Shown: positions 7,396 through 15,190, counted from the first letter of the stretch. The stretch: 21,645 bases of DNA from an uncultured Oscillospiraceae bacterium (GCA_934668295.1 CAKUND010000013.1:1-21645); one strand, 5' to 3'. Notes: generated by a model from the sequence alone, not told the origin. Translations and numbers: made by a program.

Positions 7396-7479
7396 ATGCT
7401 CTGCATAAAAAGTCATCTCTCACTTGCTCCGCTGATCCTCGCTTCAAACCTGTGACCGCTTCGCTGGGTCACAGGTTTG
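7388..7479. repeat. two further perfect inverted repeats behind the tRNA terminator
   Basis: GACTTTTTATGC (7388-7399) and GCATAAAAAGTC (7403-7414) form a perfect 12-base inverted repeat with loop TCT. It re-uses the U-run of the tRNA terminator. CAAACCTGTGACC (7445-7457) and GGTCACAGGTTTG (7467-7479) form a perfect 13-base one. With the terminator this makes three hairpins in about 120 bases. The rest of 7480-7741 has no credible gene; frames there lack ribosome binding sites and family resemblance. It looks like a non-coding, possibly dispersed, repeat element. Confidence 0.7.
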
Positions 7480-7660
7480 TGCCGCCAACTTGGGAATTGA
7501 TCCATGGTGTCCATATGACACATCGTCGCCGCGCACTGCGCAGGTCGGGGGCGGAGGCGCGTTCCAATTTCCGACAATGACGACGTTGTGTACTGGAAGT
7601 TACCTGTGGATATCTGCTGCAATCTCTTGTTAATGTGAAAATATGTTTGTACAGGATCGA

Positions 7661-7725
7661 TTCTGCGGTGAAAAATCTAATAAATGAACAGTTGTATAGC
7701 CAATTAGTTAACATTTGCCGCAGAA
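7661..7725. repeat. inverted repeat TTCTGCGG/CCGCAGAA around an AT-rich core
   Basis: TTCTGCGG at 7661-7668 is mirrored by CCGCAGAA at 7718-7725. The 49-base core between them is AT-rich. It lies just upstream of the promoter at 7742. It could be a regulator-binding region or chance. Confidence 0.4.
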
Positions 7726-7741
7726 CTGAAATGATCCCTCC

Positions 7742-7770
7742 TTGACTGCGCGAAATCTTCTGGCTATACT
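7742..7770 (+). promoter_or_regulatory. promoter of the LPQTG surface protein gene
   Basis: TTGACT at 7742-7747, a 17-base spacer and TATACT at 7765-7770 make a strong sigma-A-type promoter. The leader is about 36 bases and carries the ribosome binding site GGGAGG. Confidence 0.8.
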
Positions 7771-7813
7771 ATAGGTTCAGAGATAGAACTCCGCTGCAAG
7801 GGAGGAAACGCTT

Positions 7814-8797
7814 ATGCGGAAGCTGAAAAAGCTGTCAGCCGTGTTATTCGCGCTGATTTTGATTCTTACATTGCCTGTTCCGTCGCTGGCCGCCGCAGCT
7901 ATCGATACCGCACATCCCGTCAGCCTCACGATCCGTTATCAGCAGGATGGAACGCCTGTCTCCGGCGCGCCGTTCGCGCTTTACCGCGTAGCGGATATCG
8001 ACGCGTATGCAGAGCTTACGCTGACCGGCGATTTTACGCAATATCCCGTCAGACTCGGCGGGCTGGACAGCGCTGCGTGGCGCGCGCTTGCGGAGACGCT
8101 GGCCGCCTATGCCCAGCGCGACCGGCTGACGCCTTTGGACAGCAGCGTGACCGACCAAAACGGCGAGCTGACCTTCCCGACGGAAGAGAAGACGCTCCTG
8201 CCGGGCCTGTATCTCGTGACCGGCCAGCCGTTTTCCGACGGGAGCAGTGTGTATAACACAGAGCCGTTCCTCATCTGCCTGCCGAATCTGGACGAGACGA
8301 CTGATACTTGGCAGTATGATGTGACCGCCTCGCCCAAATTTACAAGCACGCCCATTCCCGCGCCGCCCCCAGACGACACGGAAAAGCGCAAGGTCCTGAA
8401 GGTCTGGAACGACGAGGGACAGACATGCGAGCGCCCGGAGACGATCACGATCCAGCTGCTGAAAAACGGTGAGATCTGGGATACCGTGACCCTCAGCGAG
8501 CGCAGCAGCTGGCGGTATACCTGGGATGAGCTTCCGAGGTACGACAAAAACGGCCTGATCATCGACTGGCGCGTCGTGGAGCTGACGCCGGAGGGCTATA
8601 CCGTCTCCGTCTCGCAGGAGGCAGGAACCTTTGTCGTAACCAATACGCCGGTAGAGCTGCCTGTGAACCCGCCGTCCGAGCCGCCCACAGAGCCGACGCT
8701 CCCGCAGACCGGCACACTCTGGTGGCCCGTCCCCGTCCTTGCCGCGGCAGGTCTTCTGCTGATCGCGGCGGGAGCAGGCAAAAAACGAAAGACATGA
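7814..8797 (+). CDS. LPXTG-anchored Cna-B / SpaA-like pilin protein
   Basis: The product is 327 residues. An N-terminal signal peptide ends near PVPSLAAAA. A SpaA/pilin-like beta domain follows (about 30-180, SLTIRYQQDGTPVSGAPFALYRV). A Cna-B domain spans about 190-280 (KVLKVWNDEGQTCERPETITIQLLKNG to TFVVTNT). After a proline-rich linker come LPQTG (near 296), a hydrophobic segment and the basic tail KKRKT. This is a complete cell-wall sorting signal, so a class of sortase should attach it to peptidoglycan or a pilus. No sortase or second pilin gene is in the window. GGGAGG at 7800-7805 fixes the ATG at 7814. Its exact role is unknown, probably adhesion. Confidence 0.88.
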   Translation: MRKLKKLSAVLFALILILTLPVPSLAAAAIDTAHPVSLTIRYQQDGTPVSGAPFALYRVADIDAYAELTLTGDFTQYPVRLGGLDSAAWRALAETLAAYAQRDRLTPLDSSVTDQNGELTFPTEEKTLLPGLYLVTGQPFSDGSSVYNTEPFLICLPNLDETTDTWQYDVTASPKFTSTPIPAPPPDDTEKRKVLKVWNDEGQTCERPETITIQLLKNGEIWDTVTLSERSSWRYTWDELPRYDKNGLIIDWRVVELTPEGYTVSVSQEAGTFVVTNTPVELPVNPPSEPPTEPTLPQTGTLWWPVPVLAAAGLLLIAAGAGKKRKT

Positions 8798-8799
8798 CA

Positions 8800-8835
8800 A
8801 ATCGCCGCGCGGCAGATCTCTGCCGCGCGGCGATT
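8800..8835. terminator. bidirectional hairpin between pilin and Na/Pi cotransporter genes
   Basis: A perfect 15-base stem AATCGCCGCGCGGCA/TGCCGCGCGGCGATT with loop GATCTC starts 2 bases after the pilin stop. It lies 15 bases from the end of the minus-strand gene. U-runs are weak on both sides. Confidence 0.75.
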
Positions 8836-8849
8836 CTGTATCCGGCGCG

Positions 8850-10604
8850 TTACGCCAGCTTATATTTTTCCTCAAACGTGTTGTACTGCATCAGGAACTC
8901 GTTGCTGCCGGATTTGACGTCGCCGAGGTACTTGTGCAGGTCGATGCGCTCGTTCTTCATGTCGAGCAGGCAGCCTGCGATGTTCGAGCAATGATCCGCC
9001 ACACGCTCCAGATTCGTCAGCAGATCAGACAGCACGAAGCCTGCGGCCAGCGAGCATTCGCCGCGCTGGAGCCGGGCAATGTGATTTGTGCGCAGCTCGT
9101 CTTTCAGCTTGTCGATGACCTGCTCCAGCGGCTCGACCTGCCGCGCAAGCGTCAGATCGTCCTGCAAAAACGCCCGGCTCGTGAGATCGACGATCTCGCC
9201 CACGGCGTTCAGCATCGTCTGCAGCTCCTTTTTCGCGGAATCTGTGAACGAAACGCCCTTTTCCTTCAGCTCCTCCGCCGATTCGATGATGTTGACAGCG
9301 TGATCCGCAATGCGCTCAAAATCGCCGATCAGGTGCAGCAGCTTCGACGATTCCACGCTGTCCTGCTCGCTCATCGGCTGCGTAGCCAGATGCACGAGGA
9401 ACGTGCCCAGCGTGTCCTCATAGCGGTCGGTATCGTCCTCCCGCTGCCGGACGGAGGCGGCCAGCTCCGGCGTGAAGCCGAGCACAGCCTGTAAGCTCTC
9501 GTGCAGCGCCAGCTCGGAGTCCGCCGCCATGCACTTTGCCAGCTCCTCACTCTTGACAAGGGCGATGGCAGGCGTCGCAAACAGGCGCTCGTCGAGCTCC
9601 GTCGTCGCGTCTGCGTGCTGTCCCTCCGGGATGACCTTATACGACAGCTTTTCCAGCAGTCCGCAGCACGGCAGCAGCATCAGCGTACAGGCCAGATTGA
9701 AGATCGAGTGAATGAGTGCGATATGAAACGTATCAATGGCGGTGGAAACAAAGGCAAAGCGGAAGATCGCGTTCGCCGCCTCAAACAGCGTCAGCCATAC
9801 GACCGTGCCGATGATATTGAAGCTCAGGTGCACGACGGCCGCGCGCCGCGCGTTCTTGTTCGTGCCGACGGAGGACAGCATCGCGGTCACGCACGTGCCG
9901 ATATTCTGACCCATGATGATAGGGATTGCCGCGCCGTAGCTGACAGCCCCGGTCGAGGACAGCGCCTGCAGAATACCGACCGACGCGGACGACGACTGCA
10001 CAATGCCCGTCAGGATCGCGCCTGCCAGAACGCCCAGAACCGGGTTCGAGAACATCAGGAAGAATTTCGTGAAGTTCGGGTCGTTCCGCAGCCCGGAGAC
10101 GGAGCCGGACAGCGATTCCATGCCGAACATCAGCGTCGCAAAGCCCAGCAGGATCAGACCCGTGTCCTTTTTCTTGCCCTTCGCGGTCAGATACAGAACA
10201 ATGCCGATCACAGCCAGCACGGGCGTGAACGACGACGGCTTCAGAAGCTGTACGAACAAACTGTCCCCGCTGATGCCGGACAGCGACAGCAGCCACGCCG
10301 TTACAGTCGTGCCGATGTTCGCGCCCATAATGACGGGGATCGACTGCTTCAGGCTCAGAAGCCCGGAGTTGACAAAGCCCACGACCATGACCGTCGTAGC
10401 CGAGGAAGATTGAATGACTGCCGTGACGGCAAGACCGGTCAGAAGCCCGGAGAATTTCCCATTCGTAAGCTTCGCCAGAATGGCCTTCAAAGACCCGCCC
10501 GCCCGCTTTTCCAGCGCTGTTCCCATCACGCTCATGCCGAACAGGAACAGACTCAGCGAGCCGAGCAATGTTAAAAAGTTAAAAATCGTCATATCCACAC
10601 ACAT
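8850..10604 (-). CDS. Na/Pi cotransporter family protein with PhoU-like C-terminus
   Basis: This is a sodium-dependent phosphate transporter of the NptA/PNaS type, up to 584 residues. The membrane half carries the two inverted family repeats. The first has QSSSATTVM and then MGANIGTT (about 65-100). The second has QSSSASVGI and then MGQNIGTC (about 203-238). Residues about 360-580 form the helical PhoU-like region (HLIGDFERIADHAVNI, LLTNLERVADHCSNIA). The N-terminus is uncertain. The ATG at 10604 directly abuts GGAAAGGG, while an in-frame GTG (10598) or ATG (10592, MTIFNFL) would be better spaced. A TTGACA on the minus strand at 10655-10650 may be the -35, but I see no matching -10. It is monocistronic. 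Confidence 0.92.
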   Translation of the reverse strand: MCVDMTIFNFLTLLGSLSLFLFGMSVMGTALEKRAGGSLKAILAKLTNGKFSGLLTGLAVTAVIQSSSATTVMVVGFVNSGLLSLKQSIPVIMGANIGTTVTAWLLSLSGISGDSLFVQLLKPSSFTPVLAVIGIVLYLTAKGKKKDTGLILLGFATLMFGMESLSGSVSGLRNDPNFTKFFLMFSNPVLGVLAGAILTGIVQSSSASVGILQALSSTGAVSYGAAIPIIMGQNIGTCVTAMLSSVGTNKNARRAAVVHLSFNIIGTVVWLTLFEAANAIFRFAFVSTAIDTFHIALIHSIFNLACTLMLLPCCGLLEKLSYKVIPEGQHADATTELDERLFATPAIALVKSEELAKCMAADSELALHESLQAVLGFTPELAASVRQREDDTDRYEDTLGTFLVHLATQPMSEQDSVESSKLLHLIGDFERIADHAVNIIESAEELKEKGVSFTDSAKKELQTMLNAVGEIVDLTSRAFLQDDLTLARQVEPLEQVIDKLKDELRTNHIARLQRGECSLAAGFVLSDLLTNLERVADHCSNIAGCLLDMKNERIDLHKYLGDVKSGSNEFLMQYNTFEEKYKLA

Positions 10605-10843
10605 CCCTTTCCAATTTCATTTCATCTGCAACTAAATATAGAAAGGCAATGTCAAATGCGCGTCCAGACTTACGTTAAATCTTTGTGATATTTCTCTGAA
10701 AATCTTAAATCCAAATCAATTCCCGGTTAAACCGTCGCCCCGCCCCTACCAACTGCGTTTGCATTTCAACGGTTTTCGCGTAAAACGAACAGTCTATGGC
10801 CTTAACCTCATAACATTGCCCTTCAAGGAGGCCTTTGCTGCGG

Positions 10844-10872
10844 TTGATTTTCCCGGGACAGCACGATATAAT
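10844..10872 (+). promoter_or_regulatory. promoter of the BspA-like protein gene
   Basis: TTGATT at 10844-10849, 17 bases, then a perfect TATAAT at 10867-10872. The remaining gap between the two divergent genes (10605-10843) holds nothing else I can support. Confidence 0.75.
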
Positions 10873-10901
10873 GAAGGAAAACAAAAAACGGTGGAATTGG
10901 A

Positions 10902-11675
10902 ATGAAAAAGCAGCTCGCGCGGCTGCTGAGCGCAGCACTTTTGCTGCTTGCGCTGTGCATCGGCGCGTCGGCGGCGGGGACGAGCGGGAAGTGCGGCCCG
11001 TCCGCCTGCTGGTCATTTGACAGCAGCACCGGCACGCTGACCATCTCCGGCAGCGGCGCAATGAGCGATTATGTATTCGAGTGGGGCGAATCCGATCCCC
11101 GCCCGTGGAGCGCGTATCTGAGTGAGATCAAAACCGTTGTGATTGGGGATTCGATCACGAAGATCGGGAAAGAGGCGTTCTGTGGATATTCCTATTATGG
11201 AAGCGGTACGCTCGGCGCGTATTTCCTCGGCGCAGCGCCCCAGCTTGTCGGGAAGCTGAACGCCAACCGCTCGTTCCCATCGGACTGGACGCTCTATTAT
11301 CTGCCTGGCACGTCCGGCTGGACGGGCGAGGCCTATGAGGGCTACCGGATCGCGCCGTGGGACGGCGAAACACGCTGGGATAATCTGCACACAAGGCGAT
11401 TTGGCCGGGATAACAGGGGAGACGAGATCGGGACGTCGTGGGCCGTCAACACGGACACCGGAAAGATCACCCTGACCGACGATTTGAACGAAGGCTGCGC
11501 CGTCGCAGTCTCCTATGACGCGGAGGGCCGCGTCACACGCATCGGCGTCCTGCGTACCAAAACGGATTTCGTTGTACTCAACCTGCAGGATACCTGCCGC
11601 CTGTTCCTCCTGAGCGCGTCCTTCGCCCCGCGCCTGAACGCGCCGGTCATCATCAACGATTACTTGCCAATCTAA
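10902..11675 (+). CDS. secreted BspA-like leucine-rich-repeat protein, short
   Basis: The 257-residue product has a signal peptide (MKKQLARLLSAALLLLALCIGASAAG). A module typical of BspA/LRR_5 surface proteins follows: WSFDSSTGTLTISGSGAMSDY, PWSAYLSEIKTVVIGDSITKIGKEAF (about 38-105). Only about one LRR unit is recognisable. The next part (LYYLPGTSGWTGEAYEGYRIAPW) resembles the tail that often closes such repeats. The last 80 residues are unassigned. No SLH, LPXTG or membrane anchor is present, so it is probably released or held by partners. Length is short for the family, which suggests a reduced or eroded member. The start is supported by GGTGGAATTGG just upstream. Confidence 0.72.
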   Translation: MKKQLARLLSAALLLLALCIGASAAGTSGKCGPSACWSFDSSTGTLTISGSGAMSDYVFEWGESDPRPWSAYLSEIKTVVIGDSITKIGKEAFCGYSYYGSGTLGAYFLGAAPQLVGKLNANRSFPSDWTLYYLPGTSGWTGEAYEGYRIAPWDGETRWDNLHTRRFGRDNRGDEIGTSWAVNTDTGKITLTDDLNEGCAVAVSYDAEGRVTRIGVLRTKTDFVVLNLQDTCRLFLLSASFAPRLNAPVIINDYLPI

Positions 11676-11682
11676 ATATACA

Positions 11683-11712
11683 AAGACCCCCGTCCACCCG
11701 GACGGGGGTCTT
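11683..11712. terminator. bidirectional terminator between BspA-like gene and GerMN gene
   Basis: A perfect 13-base stem AAGACCCCCGTCC/GGACGGGGGTCTT with loop ACCC. On the minus strand it is followed by the U-rich TTTGTATATTT, so it mainly ends the four-gene minus operon; it also lies 7 bases past the plus-strand stop. Confidence 0.85.
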
Positions 11713-11737
11713 GCACAAACGTGCGGCATTCTTTACT

Positions 11738-12622
11738 CTATTCCGCATACCAATCCGCCTGCGGGGCGATGGGCTGGGAGATATCATAATAGGTCAGGCC
11801 GGTCTCGCCGATGACGGACAGCTGCACGGCGGTGATGCTGTCCAGTGCGCAGAGCGTGGCGGCGATGGCGCGCACAGCGTTCGCTGCCTGCCGCGCCGAG
11901 GTATCACAGCTCATGAAATCACCGGACAGCACCACGCTGGCCGAGCCGTTTGTAACGGAAAGATCGAGCACCTGCGTCCGGTAGGGCACAGCTCGCGTCA
12001 GATTCACAGGCACCTCCCGGCTCACGAGCGCCTGCAGCGCAAGCAGCGGGAGCTGGTCTGCGTCGGCGGTGCGGACGACGGCCTCGCGCGCGGTGAGCAG
12101 CCCGTCCTTGTCCGGATAATACAGGCGCACGACATATTCCGGCTGGTCGGCGGATGTATCGTACAGCAAAAACTGATCTGCCGTATAGGTGGTTCCCGTC
12201 TGCCGGAGCGTGCGCACAAGCCGCACACGCTCCACACTGTCCAGCTGCGTCATCGTCAGCGTCAGACAGGCTGCCGCAAGAGACGCCGGAAGTCCCTCCG
12301 GCGCATTTTCGTCCAGAAGCAGCGTCAGTGTGCCGTCCTCGCAGGAATCGAACGAGCAGCTGCCGCTGAGCCCATCCGGAAGCGCACAGCCGGCTTCTGC
12401 AGGCGCGGTCAGGTACTGCTGCAGGACAGCGGCGGGACTTGTGTCCGGAACCGAGACCGGGCAGGGAACCAGTGCACCCGTCCCTGCGTCCGCATTCTCG
12501 CGGGCACAGTAATAAAACTGCAGATGCAGCTCCTCCGGCCCCCGGATATAGACCGACGCGGCACAGCCGCAGAGCATGCACACCGCCAGCAGCACAGCGG
12601 TCAGCCGCATTTTTTTACGCAT
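11738..12622 (-). CDS. GerMN-domain lipoprotein
   Basis: This 294-residue lipoprotein has a type II signal peptide whose lipobox LCGC places the lipidated cysteine at residue 20. The mature part holds GerMN-like regions: one around DTSPAAVLQQYL, another around LPLLALQALVS..DLSVTNGSASVVLSGDFM. The domain was named from the spore germination protein GerM and also occurs in LpqB-type lipoproteins. The ATG at 12622 lies about 6 bases after GAGGAGGAGG and overlaps the kinase gene by 8 bases, so translation is coupled. The frame is open far upstream inside the kinase gene, but that part is a shadow. Position last in a TCS operon suggests it modulates the kinase or an envelope process. Confidence 0.85.
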   Translation of the reverse strand: MRKKMRLTAVLLAVCMLCGCAASVYIRGPEELHLQFYYCARENADAGTGALVPCPVSVPDTSPAAVLQQYLTAPAEAGCALPDGLSGSCSFDSCEDGTLTLLLDENAPEGLPASLAAACLTLTMTQLDSVERVRLVRTLRQTGTTYTADQFLLYDTSADQPEYVVRLYYPDKDGLLTAREAVVRTADADQLPLLALQALVSREVPVNLTRAVPYRTQVLDLSVTNGSASVVLSGDFMSCDTSARQAANAVRAIAATLCALDSITAVQLSVIGETGLTYYDISQPIAPQADWYAE

Positions 12623-14036
12623 CCGGATCCTCCTCCTCTCCAGAGCCGAAGCTCGGGAACGTGACCGTAAAGCACGAACCCTCGCCGACCGTGGAGCGGA
12701 CTGTGATCGTGCCGAAATTCCGGCCGACCATCTCATGCACGATGGAAAGGCCAAGTCCCGCGCCGCCGGCCTGCCGGCTGCGGGCCTTATCGACGCGGTA
12801 GAAGCGGTTGAAAACGGAGTCCAGCGCGTTTTCAGGGATACCGCTGCCCGTGTCCTCCACATCAATGACGACAGTATCTTCGTCGTGCCGCACCCGCACA
12901 TGAACGCTGCCGTTTTCGCGGTTATATTTGATGCCGTTTTCCACAAGATTGAACAGGATTTGATATGCGTCGTCCTCAAACGACAAGATCGTGCAGCCCT
13001 TTTCCACGCTGGCCGTCAGCTTGACCGACTGTCGGTCGGCCAGCGGCACAAGCATGCGGAACACGCGCGAGAGCGTCTGCCCGACGTCGACGACCTCGTG
13101 CTCGCCGCCCTCCGTCTCATCCGCAGAGGCCCGGCTGAGCGTGAGCAGCTTCTGCGCCATGCGCGTCAGCCGGTCGGATTCCGCGCCGATGTCGGCGACA
13201 AATTCCCGCATCGTGTCCGCATCCATCTCGTTTTGCAGGATAGAGTCGGACAGCAGCTTGATGGACGCCAGCGGCGTCTTGAGCTCGTGCGAGGCGTCGG
13301 AAACAAACTGCCGCTCGGTGATCTCCGTCTGCTGGAGCTTGTCGGTGAGCTTGTTGAACTCTGCCGCCAGCGTCGCGTATTCGTCCGAGCCGCGCATCTG
13401 GATCTTGTGGCTGTATTCGCCCTCGCGCACAAGACGCATGGAGGTCATGATCCGCCGCATGCGGCTCGAGCCGGTCACGGTAAAGACGACCGCGCACAGG
13501 AAGATGATCCCGATCAGCACCAGCGACCCGCGGAGGATCGTGCGCTCGAGACTCGCGATAATGCCGCCCTGCGAGGCGTCGTACTCCATCAGATATACGC
13601 AGCCCACGACCGTATCATGCACCAGAACCGGCGACGCGGCATAGCTTTTGAGCGTGCTGTTTTCATACACACAGTGAAAGAAGTCATTGCACCTCAGCGC
13701 CTGCACGACCGGCTCAAACAGGACAAATTTTCCCTCCGCGTTCTGACTGGGCACGGAATCATAGAGCGCCTGGCCTGCCGCGTCGGTCACGATCAGCCTC
13801 GTGACGTTCATATCGCCGATGACGGCGATGATCTGTTCCGCCGTCTCCTGCGTCAAGGCGTCCACACCGGAAAACGAGGACGTGACGACCTTCAGCTTGT
13901 CCTGCGCGGACGAGCATTTTGCCTTGAACATCAGATTGCGTGAGGCGGAGGCGGAATAAATATTCAAAAACACGAGCACGAGAACCGTAACGGCCATATA
14001 CGCCAGAGCGTTGCGGATCTGCGAGCTTGACGGCAT
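12615..14036 (-). CDS. membrane sensor histidine kinase
   Basis: With the ATG at 14036 the product is 473 residues. It contains a membrane segment near 12-28, an extracytoplasmic sensor region of about 135 residues, a second membrane segment near 172-188, a HAMP region, and the H-box FVSDASHELKTPLASIK with His250. The catalytic part has N-box NLVENGIKYN, G1 DTGSGIP, F-box NRFYRVDKARSR and G2 GAGLGL. All key residues are intact. The 3' end overlaps the GerMN gene. The start is uncertain: an in-frame TTG at 14075 would overlap the regulator gene, and neither start has a strong ribosome binding site, so coupling to the regulator stop at 14053 is likely. The signal is unknown. Confidence 0.92.
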   Translation of the reverse strand: MPSSSQIRNALAYMAVTVLVLVFLNIYSASASRNLMFKAKCSSAQDKLKVVTSSFSGVDALTQETAEQIIAVIGDMNVTRLIVTDAAGQALYDSVPSQNAEGKFVLFEPVVQALRCNDFFHCVYENSTLKSYAASPVLVHDTVVGCVYLMEYDASQGGIIASLERTILRGSLVLIGIIFLCAVVFTVTGSSRMRRIMTSMRLVREGEYSHKIQMRGSDEYATLAAEFNKLTDKLQQTEITERQFVSDASHELKTPLASIKLLSDSILQNEMDADTMREFVADIGAESDRLTRMAQKLLTLSRASADETEGGEHEVVDVGQTLSRVFRMLVPLADRQSVKLTASVEKGCTILSFEDDAYQILFNLVENGIKYNRENGSVHVRVRHDEDTVVIDVEDTGSGIPENALDSVFNRFYRVDKARSRQAGGAGLGLSIVHEMVGRNFGTITVRSTVGEGSCFTVTFPSFGSGEEEDPDA

Positions 14037-14052
14037 GAGCCGTCTGCGCCGT

Positions 14053-14733
14053 TCAGTACTTGAAATAGTAGCCAACTCCCCACTTGGTCAGAATATGCTC
14101 CGGCTGGGCAGGATTTTTTTCGAGCTTTTCGCGCAGACGCCGGATATGCACGTCCACCGTGCGGATCTCGCTGCTGACGTCATAGCCCCAGATCGCGTCG
14201 AGCAGCGTCTCGCGCGAATACACGCGGTTGGGGTTGCGCATCAGAAGCTCCATAAGATCGAATTCCTTCGCCGTCAGATCGACCGGAACGTCCTCGCGGA
14301 ACGCGCTGCGGCTGCTGCGGTCAAGCGTGATGTGTCCGCAGACGAGCGTCTGCTCCGGCGTCTGCTTTTTCGCCGTACCGGCCCGCCGCAGAAGCGCCCG
14401 GATGCGCGCCTTGAGCTCAAGAATGTTGAACGGCTTCGTGAGATAGTCGTCCGCGCCGTGCTCAAAGCCCAGCAGCTTGTCCATGTCCTCGGATTTTGCG
14501 GTTAACATAATAATTGGGACCTGAGAAAACTCCCGGATCTTCGTGCAGGCCTCCAGCCCGTCGAGCCGGGGCATCATCAGATCGAGCACGATCAGATCCG
14601 GTGTTTCGCTCGCTGCCAGCTCCACGGCCTCCATGCCGTCGCAGCCAGTCACGACCTCATAGCCGTCGTTTTCCAGATTGAATTTTATGCCCTTGACGAG
14701 CAGCTTTTCGTCATCCACGACCAGAATTTTCAT
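14053..14733 (-). CDS. OmpR/PhoB-family response regulator
   Basis: The 226-residue protein has a receiver domain with the acidic pair Asp7-Asp8, phospho-acceptor Asp51 (LIVLDLMMPRLDG), Thr78 and Lys100 (YLTKPF). A linker and a winged-helix DNA-binding domain follow (LTAKEFDLMELLMRN, RTVDVHIRRLREKLE, WGVGYYFKY). It is the evident partner of the kinase encoded directly downstream. GGAGGAAATCG precedes the ATG, which overlaps the stop of the ComEA-like gene as ATGA. The arrangement resembles PhoB/WalR-type regulators, but the regulon cannot be named. Confidence 0.95.
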   Translation of the reverse strand: MKILVVDDEKLLVKGIKFNLENDGYEVVTGCDGMEAVELAASETPDLIVLDLMMPRLDGLEACTKIREFSQVPIIMLTAKSEDMDKLLGFEHGADDYLTKPFNILELKARIRALLRRAGTAKKQTPEQTLVCGHITLDRSSRSAFREDVPVDLTAKEFDLMELLMRNPNRVYSRETLLDAIWGYDVSSEIRTVDVHIRRLREKLEKNPAQPEHILTKWGVGYYFKY

Positions 14734-15131
14734 TCGATTTCCTCCACATAAACATACGGACGGAGCTTTTCAAGAAGTCCTTCGCCGATCCCCTCGACAT
14801 CCAGAAGCTGCTCGACCGTGACAAATTTTCCGTACGTGTCCCGGTACGCCAGGATCCGCTCCGCCGTCTTTTCTCCCACGCCCGGAAGCGCCAGCAGCTC
14901 ATCCGGCGTTGCGGTATTCAGACAGACGCGGCTGCTTCCCGCGGCGGCGGAGGCCGCCGTTTCCTCAGCTCTGCTGATCCAGTCGCTCTGCGCCGCAGCG
15001 CCGGACGAAGCACGCTGTGTCTCGAGTACCGGCCCGCGCAGCGTCGCGCGCCCGAGAAAGAACGCGCACACGAACAGAAGCACCGCTCCACTCCATAAAA
15101 CCAGCGCCGGACAAACGCGCTTTTTCTGCAT
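14730..15131 (-). CDS. ComEA-like helix-hairpin-helix protein
   Basis: This is a 133-residue protein with one N-terminal membrane anchor (about 8-27) and an Ala/Ser-rich linker. Its C-terminal double helix-hairpin-helix domain has NTATPDELLALPGVGEKTAERILAYR and LLDVEGIGEGLLEKL. ComEA binds incoming double-stranded DNA outside the membrane during transformation. This one lacks the SLBB/extra domain found between the anchor and HHH in many ComEA proteins, so a role in uptake is only possible. The ATG at 15131 is chosen because GGAGG lies 7 bases upstream; an ATG at 15152 has no such site. It heads the operon and overlaps the regulator gene by 4 bases. Confidence 0.82.
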   Translation of the reverse strand: MQKKRVCPALVLWSGAVLLFVCAFFLGRATLRGPVLETQRASSGAAAQSDWISRAEETAASAAAGSSRVCLNTATPDELLALPGVGEKTAERILAYRDTYGKFVTVEQLLDVEGIGEGLLEKLRPYVYVEEIE

Positions 15132-15145
15132 ACAGCTGCCTCCAT

Positions 15146-15175
15146 TTGACATACCGTGCTAATCTGTTATATAAT
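15146..15175 (+). promoter_or_regulatory. promoter of the dacF-like gene
   Basis: TTGACA at 15146-15151, 18 bases, TATAAT at 15170-15175: both hexamers are perfect. The start site would be near 15182, giving a leader of about 65 bases. It points toward the minus-strand promoter; the two -10 elements are only 15 bases apart. Confidence 0.8.
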
Positions 15176-15190
15176 ACGCTCAGCGCTATC

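Noticed and set aside
7183..7416. Minus-strand frame across tRNA-Leu
   Set aside because: It is the reverse complement of a complete tRNA and its terminator; such frames are common artefacts.
7413..7622. Small minus-strand frame behind the tRNA
   Set aside because: No ribosome binding site, and its sequence is dictated by the inverted repeats; treated as non-coding repeat.
11738..12979. Longer version of the GerMN protein reaching 119 residues into the kinase gene
   Set aside because: The ATG at 12622 has a strong ribosome binding site and gives a proper lipoprotein signal; the extension is out-of-frame kinase sequence.
12576..13943. A 455-residue plus-strand frame opposite the kinase, and similar frames opposite the Na/Pi gene (9501-10574) and the pilin gene (7844-8875)
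   Set aside because: All are low-complexity, His/Arg/Gln-rich shadows of well-supported genes on the other strand.
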